The notes under the pieces: generated by a model
Seen by the model: only the letters and a program-made list of their open reading frames with translations
Told to the model about the DNA's origin: nothing
Databases searched by the model: none
Made by a program: the position numbers and the translations under genes
Assembly: GCF_032854445.1 (NCBI RefSeq)
Contig: NC_088300.1
Location: 35,013,608 to 35,077,607 of the forward strand
Reading direction: 5' to 3'
DNA length: 64,000 bases
DNA from: Liolophura sinensis
Taxonomy: Eukaryota > Mollusca > Polyplacophora > Chitonida > Chitonidae
Part shown: positions 57,877 through 64,000 of the stretch, one piece after another
Position numbering within the stretch: the first letter of the stretch is position 1
Layout of the letters: each line of letters opens with the position of its first letter

Positions 57877-60270
57877 CCAGAGCAATTACAATCCAGATGT
57901 AGAGATTTGAAGACACGTTCTTATTACGACCCTACATGTTTGTAACTCCAGAGACCTGAAGCAGCAACGTCCTGACTTAAAGCAGTGCCTAAACAAGTGA
58001 TTCAAGTGATCCTTGATTTGTTGGTCAAGGAGTGCCATGGCTGTGGCAAACACAACTGGGGGGGGGGGGGGGGGCCCTCCCCACATTTTTAAGGAAGTCA
58101 ATTGACTTCTCAATTTAAGCTTTACCTGCAATAGTACCCCACCCCCACCCCCCTTTCCAAACCTTCCCGCTCCACCTTCATTCCCTACTTGATCCACCAA
58201 TGTGTGAATGAAAAGAACACTTGACAGACGTGGCACATGACTGACATCTTTAGTCACAGACTTTCAGATTGTGTTAATGTACAGTCTCCACAAGTATATT
58301 TCAAGAACATTTGCAAGGAGATGTGTTAATACTGATTCCACAGTTGTGGATGTTAGAGAAGGAATAGTGTACACATGTACATGAATCTCATGTGCTAGCA
58401 GAAAACCCCCAGTCTCCCACACCGCATGTACTCCTGACAGGAACCCTTTCCATCAGCATTCATCTATACTGCAACACAAGGTAAAAATAGACAATTCTCC
58501 CATCATCTTAAACAAGCCAGTCTTTACTCCATCTTTTGCTCATGTCAGACCATGTTCGTTTCCATGGCTACAGGCTTAGGAAGCTGTAGCTTTTGGCAAG
58601 TGAAGCAGATAGATTGTTCACAAAATCTGTCCCAGCCACAAAGGCCAATGCTGGAATTTTATTTGTTACCTAGGCATATAATACTTGGTCACTAGATCAG
58701 CATGAACATTACAGAAATATAGGCCATCCCCTTAAAAATAAAAACACAAAACCCAAGGTTCAAGACAACTGTGCCAAAATTCAGGAATAATAATATATAA
58801 TAATATCTTTATCTATCAAAGGTAGCTCGGTCAATTTACAATGATACTGTTCTTCCTCAAGGCCTTCACAGAGAAAACAATTTATACGAAACATGTTCTT
58901 CAGAGTCCAATCAAAAAATACATCAATATACATAAAACAAGATAAAGCATCGTGTAGTTCGAAAAATGAAGGCACATGCATGCATACATACAAACAGTAA
59001 CAACACAACCAATGGTGCTGTCCCCGCAACTGTCCCAACCAGCAGGAGAAGTAGCGTAGCGGTAGACGGCCCATTACCGGCCCCTTCCTGCTCCCCCCTA
59101 CACACATGTGCAGAGAACAAACCAAGTGAGTGGAAGATGGCCCCTTTCCCTTTCCCTGTTTGGTTTGAACATTGCACATGTGCAAGACTGTTACAGGTAC
59201 ATAGCCTTTCGAAAAGATTTTCTGTAATAATACATCTAAGTATCAATTAAAAAAAATATAGAATGAAAAAATTTAAAAAAAACAGAAAAAAATATATGTA
59301 TATTTTAGGTTTAAATGTACCCTATTTCTTCAACCTTTTATATTGTCTCTGCAAAATACACACTGAAACATTCAGACAAACATATGGGATGTAGAAAATA
59401 ATTTTCATAATTTTATGAAGTTTGCATCTTTATTCACACAAACAAATCATTTTAGGTTCATTTTGATAACTATTGTATTCTTAAATTAAAGTGAACAGAA
59501 GTGATTTAGTGGTCAAACAGTTGAAGATTTACAGTATCACATTTAGATTCTGAACAAGTAAAGTTAAGAGAGATGGGATATTATCTAGATGGTTAATTGA
59601 TACAGTGAAAGCATACTTGCATACATGTACACAGTTGTTGTCTGAAGAAAATTGAAATTTTAAGTAGCATGACTGAAACCTTGATAGGGAAGAGGCTTCC
59701 TTTACATGTATTGGGAGGCAGTTTCATAGTTTGATGCCTATATGTGTAAAACTTTCTGTCATGTACTTTGTCTTTGCTTTATGGAGACAGATATTATGTT
59801 GTGTTCATCTAAGAACAATATTGTGCAGCTGTTTGTTTGGAGGGAAAAGCAGTTTAACATAGTTTGGACAGAGCCTATGTAATGCTTTATAGATGACACA
59901 AAGAATTTTGTAGTTTACCCTTTCATTAACATGTATCCATTTTAGTCTTGAAAGTGAAGTTTTTTCAGATGTGTTTATGTTCTCTTAAACAGGCAGCTCT
60001 TTTCAGTAATTATGCATGTGAAGTCACTGTAGATGGCTCTCATAACGGCAATAAAAGACTGATCATTCAACTGCTGAGCCATATTAATCTATAACAACCT
60101 AATCGTTTGATGCACCAATATCAGTCACAAATGAGAAATGTGATGCATCTTTACGATGAACCGTGAGCACACCACATACACCATAGCCCCTCCATGTTGC
60201 TTGATGTAATCTAATCAACCAAGTTGAAGATAGCAAAGTGTATCTTCTATTCATAAAAGAAACTGTGTTT
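57877..60270. other. No supported gene
   Basis: Contains a 17-base G run (58058-58074). Overlapping minus-strand open frames at 58781-59246 have no conserved motif or splice structure. Confidence 0.4.
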
Positions 60271-60271
60271 A

Positions 60272-60330
60272 TTAAAGGAGAAGGAAACTTAAAAACATGA
60301 CACTATAGGCTGAAAAGAGCATGTTTTTTC
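60272..60330. mobile_element. Possible end of a foldback element related to 32682-33225
   Basis: TTATTAAAGGAGAAGGAAACTTAAAAACATGAC closely resembles the left end at 32682. The opposite end was not located with confidence, so the extent is unknown. Confidence 0.45.
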
Positions 60331-63300
60331 TATCTGGTGGTGCCTGCTGCATAATTTTGAGATTTTTCCTTGCCATACACGTAAAGCCTGAAAATGGCAA
60401 AAATGGTATAAATCGCTGAGTCCATCACATCCTCCATCTTTAACACCCTGTAATTTATGCTGGGGGTGTGTTGCCTCTCAGCCAATGAGAGTCGTTCCAC
60501 CCTGCCGAGTGTAGTCAACTCTCTCCGAGAAGAGGTCATTTTTATTAACACAACAGGATTATCCAACTGATCAATAAATACCTATATCACATAAACATAT
60601 CTTAATATTCAACTGAGTGTTTAAACTGCTGTTTTTCCTGTTTCTCTACATCTACACTAATGACTAAATGCACAACTGATGTTTATCACATATGTTCTTG
60701 CAGCACTGCGGTACCATGTAAAAAAAAAATTTGGGTATTTTGTTGGATTTCCTTAAAATTTAAAAAGAAACTACACTTTCCCGTCTGCAGATCAATAGAA
60801 GAGAAATTACAATGAAATAGGAAATAATTTGTGTTAGCTTCATGTGAAGTCAAACTTTGTAACGAGGGTATTTTTTGTACGCATCAATTAAGGCAATATT
60901 AGGATTCTTGTTTTATCTATCCAGCAAAAAAAAAAACTCAAGCACTTTCTTAAAGTTGAAACTTTTCTTAATTTTCCTTGATTAAAAAATCTACATGTTT
61001 GCTATCTTGCAAACAGGATTTCAGCTATGCGATAGCTACATTGTACAGCACTATGGAAAGTAAATTTCAAACAGTTTGCAAAACTTTGCAATAATTTAAC
61101 CTGTTTTCTCAATAAAATAATTTAAAAAAAAAAAAAAGAAAACTACTTTTAGTTTTATTCTGGCTAACAGTTCCTTAAAAAGAGCATTTGCAGGATCAAC
61201 TTGAACCCAAATTACTCAAGGCAATAGAAAATGTCACCTGCCACACTGAAATACAACTTACAATTAACACAGGAAACATCATATGATGCTGTAAAATATT
61301 ACCTTTGCTCCCAACTTGCTCCCAAACCAAGTTTCACAAAAAAAAGTCTACAAGGACAGACAATTTTCCACATCATCTCAATACCTTGACCTTATACCTT
61401 GTAACAGCAAGCTTAAAACTAAAAGGTTTTAGAATCATCACGATCAACCTGAATAACTAAAAGTGGAACTGACAAAATTTTTGACTTATCTAACAATCAA
61501 ATAACAGTCATGTCACAAGAAGCACAAGCACAGGATGTATTATTTTTCATATAAATCCTGCAGTCAAGTTTACTGTCAGTCTTTAGGTACATGCATTAGC
61601 ATTTGTATGCATGTTCCTCAATTTTAACAACTTGATTATCATTTTTTTCCCCCACTAATGAGCCACTGGAGCATGGCCAGGAAAAATGGCCATACATCGC
61701 AGAATGATATGACGTGTTCATCAAGACATTATGTACATGCTGGAATGATTTGCAATAACAGTTCACATAGATCTGTAACGGCTGGAATACAGTTCCAGTA
61801 GATCATTCCCTCCTGATATGAACTTCAATCATAATTCTGGTATATCCTTTTTACAAGGCTTCAATCCAAAGACATGCTGGCGCTATTTACACTAATCCAG
61901 GCAGAGCAGAATAGGGAAGTAGAGAAATGATTTATGTCTTTTTGATGGGTGTATTTCCTCTTCTACAAGCTGTATGATGGGATGAGTGATAAGTTCCGGC
62001 CAAGTGCATGTAAATGTAATTTCATTACCACGACCTTACACACACTTATAAAAAAACGAAGCATTTGGGCCGTGCACAGCTGGAGTAGTATTGCTGGATT
62101 CCTGGAATGGTAAGTGTGGTAGACATGGCTTAGAATGTATATCACCTTGTCCATGTAATATTAGGAGTGCTCCCAGCAGGGATGAAGTAATCACTTGGCT
62201 ATGAGGCCTGTGTCATCAAGTCTTTATCATCAGTCTTACTCACAGTTTATATAGACATTAATATTACGCCAAAATAAGTAGGTTGTAATCAAAGGGCTAC
62301 AGTATAATAACGCCAGTGCCATCTGAACACACCTCTACATCAGTCAGCTTATAACCAAACAGGTAAGTTACATGACAACCTGCATTGAGACATTGCTGGA
62401 TCATCAGCCCTACATCAGTTTGTGTTGAACAATACTAACTAGTTCAGGTATATTTGTATTACCCTATTTTCCCAACCTTTTCGCATGTTTTAATGCAACT
62501 TGGAATGCAATTTATCCACCTTAGTATTTTGATGATAGTGAGAATTTATGTTTTGGTGGGTTTTGCCAACATCAGGGCAAAAAATCATGTTTTCAGTCTT
62601 GTTTGAGGAATGTCCTCAGAATGCATAAAACACCACCAGGCGAACATGTGAAAAAGTCGAAGAAACAGAGTACATCTTCAGTGTGTCACGAAGGAAACCC
62701 CTTAAAACCATTCCCAAAACAATACTTTGGAACTTAATACTCCCAAGATACTCCCATCAAAGTACAGTAAGCTAATCAATAAGTAAACTTGTGTGCTCTC
62801 CACACTCCAATATTAGCCTATACTTATCCATTCTCAATCACAGAAATTTGCACTACATATTCACCTACAAAATCTGAGATCAATCTTTTATGTGTAGGAC
62901 TGAGACATCAAGTGGAAACAAAACTGGAATGAACCCACAAATGTACAGATGGATGAATTAACCTGAACAAAAAAGAATCCTTACACAGCAAGGCTTTATG
63001 ACAGTGATTTCCCATCTGAGAACCATATCTGAGATCAGTCTGTCAAGTTTGAAAAGAAATATCAAGCGGACACCAAAAATTTGCACAGGCATACAAATGC
63101 ACAGATGGCTCATGTTTTATTCCAGGCACTCTGGTTTCTTGGTAAAAGCTTATCAAGCAAAACATTTATTATGTTTTATAATGTCATTCATTGTCACTTT
63201 TTTGTTGTCGTAAATGCTAACATCTATTTGAAAATACGTCAACACAACCTACATATGCATGTACATTTATGTGTGTTATCTCATCATCATTGACTTTTCC

Positions 63301-64000
63301 AGTCGTGAAAGCGTCAACAAAGAATGTAATTTAGTACAGTGACAGTCTATTAATAGACTTGGTAACCTTCATACAGAGCAAAGACGTTGATGCGTTCCAC
63401 TTTCACAAACAGATATAACATACATGCACATCCATACGTTTAATACACACAGTTCTGTCAAAGCATAAGACAAATGATAGTGCGTTAAATCACACAGGAC
63501 ATACTGATGATACAACACAGCTCCATGTATGAACAGAAATTACACAGATCAAAAAACTGACAAATTCAAACAATTCATGTCATTTATGTATGAAATGCCA
63601 GATTAGTCATCTCTGTTTTCAAGAAAATTATAGGATTTAATCACATTCTGTTAAATTAAATAGGTTCCCACTTACTTTCAAGTCATGCACTGTTGTGAGT
63701 ATAGAGGCTTATAGCTTATATAGCTGAAATTCCTTATAACTATTAATGATATTTCCCTATATTATATATATCTTTCTATTAAAAAAAAAATTAACTTAAT
63801 CAGCATGGCCAAAAAAAAGCTAATAAACTTAGGCAAAAGCACAAAAAGAGAGAGAGGTACACTACAATTATGGTTACCTAATTTATATAATATTCGGGCA
63901 ACTTTGTTGGCTTTATGCCTGCAGATTATTTCAATCAAAACCCTTCATCTTGAAACTTGGCTTGAGACAGGGACATGTACATGTAAAATGCATGAAAATG
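60331..64000. other. No supported gene
   Basis: AT-rich DNA with A-runs (for example 60720-60730, 61122-61136, 63780-63790). I found no exon of the upstream part of the unrecognised gene here. Confidence 0.4.

Overview
This is a eukaryotic (metazoan) window, most likely from a mollusc or another lophotrochozoan. Coding DNA is sparse and cut into short exons by GT-AG introns. Introns and intergenic DNA are AT-rich and crowded with tRNA-derived SINEs, hairpin (MITE-like) elements, minisatellites and simple repeats. The two SINE families are of a type I associate with bivalve and gastropod genomes; that taxonomic step is memory and inference, not a database result.

Three genes can be supported. 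(1) PIGH, minus strand, 22459 down to 10556: five exons for a subunit of the ER enzyme that starts GPI-anchor synthesis. Exons 1-4 are strong and the last exon is tentative. (2) RPS29, plus strand, 22780 to 25845: a complete three-exon gene for the 56-residue zinc-binding small-subunit ribosomal protein. (3) An unrecognised minus-strand gene whose last five exons lie between 51196 and 36756. Every junction keeps frame, giving a 277-residue C-terminal part that is mostly Ser/Glu-rich and ends in a charged helix. Its 5' end is not resolved.

Layout: 1-10.3 kb has no supported host gene, but holds a 2.3-kb minisatellite of 23-bp units, a reverse-transcriptase remnant and SINE copies. 10.5-22.5 kb is PIGH; its third intron (8.5 kb) carries three minisatellites and several SINEs. 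22.46-22.78 kb is a compact head-to-head promoter shared by PIGH and RPS29. 22.8-26.05 kb is RPS29. 26.1-33.4 kb is intergenic, with SINEs, hairpin elements and a 33-bp perfect palindrome flanked by a 7-bp direct repeat. 33.4-36.76 kb is probably the long 3' UTR of the unrecognised gene. 36.76-54.7 kb is that gene, with repeat-rich introns. 54.8-64 kb has no supported exon and may be upstream intron or intergenic DNA.

PIGH (GPI anchors) and RPS29 (translation) have no shared pathway; their pairing looks like the usual compact arrangement of two housekeeping genes. No CRISPR array, operon or bacterial-type system is present. The least ordinary features are the palindrome with flanking repeat, a hairpin-element family in which one copy has expanded an internal 80-bp unit, the higher-order structure of the 23-bp minisatellite, and the frame-compatible optional exons of the unrecognised gene.
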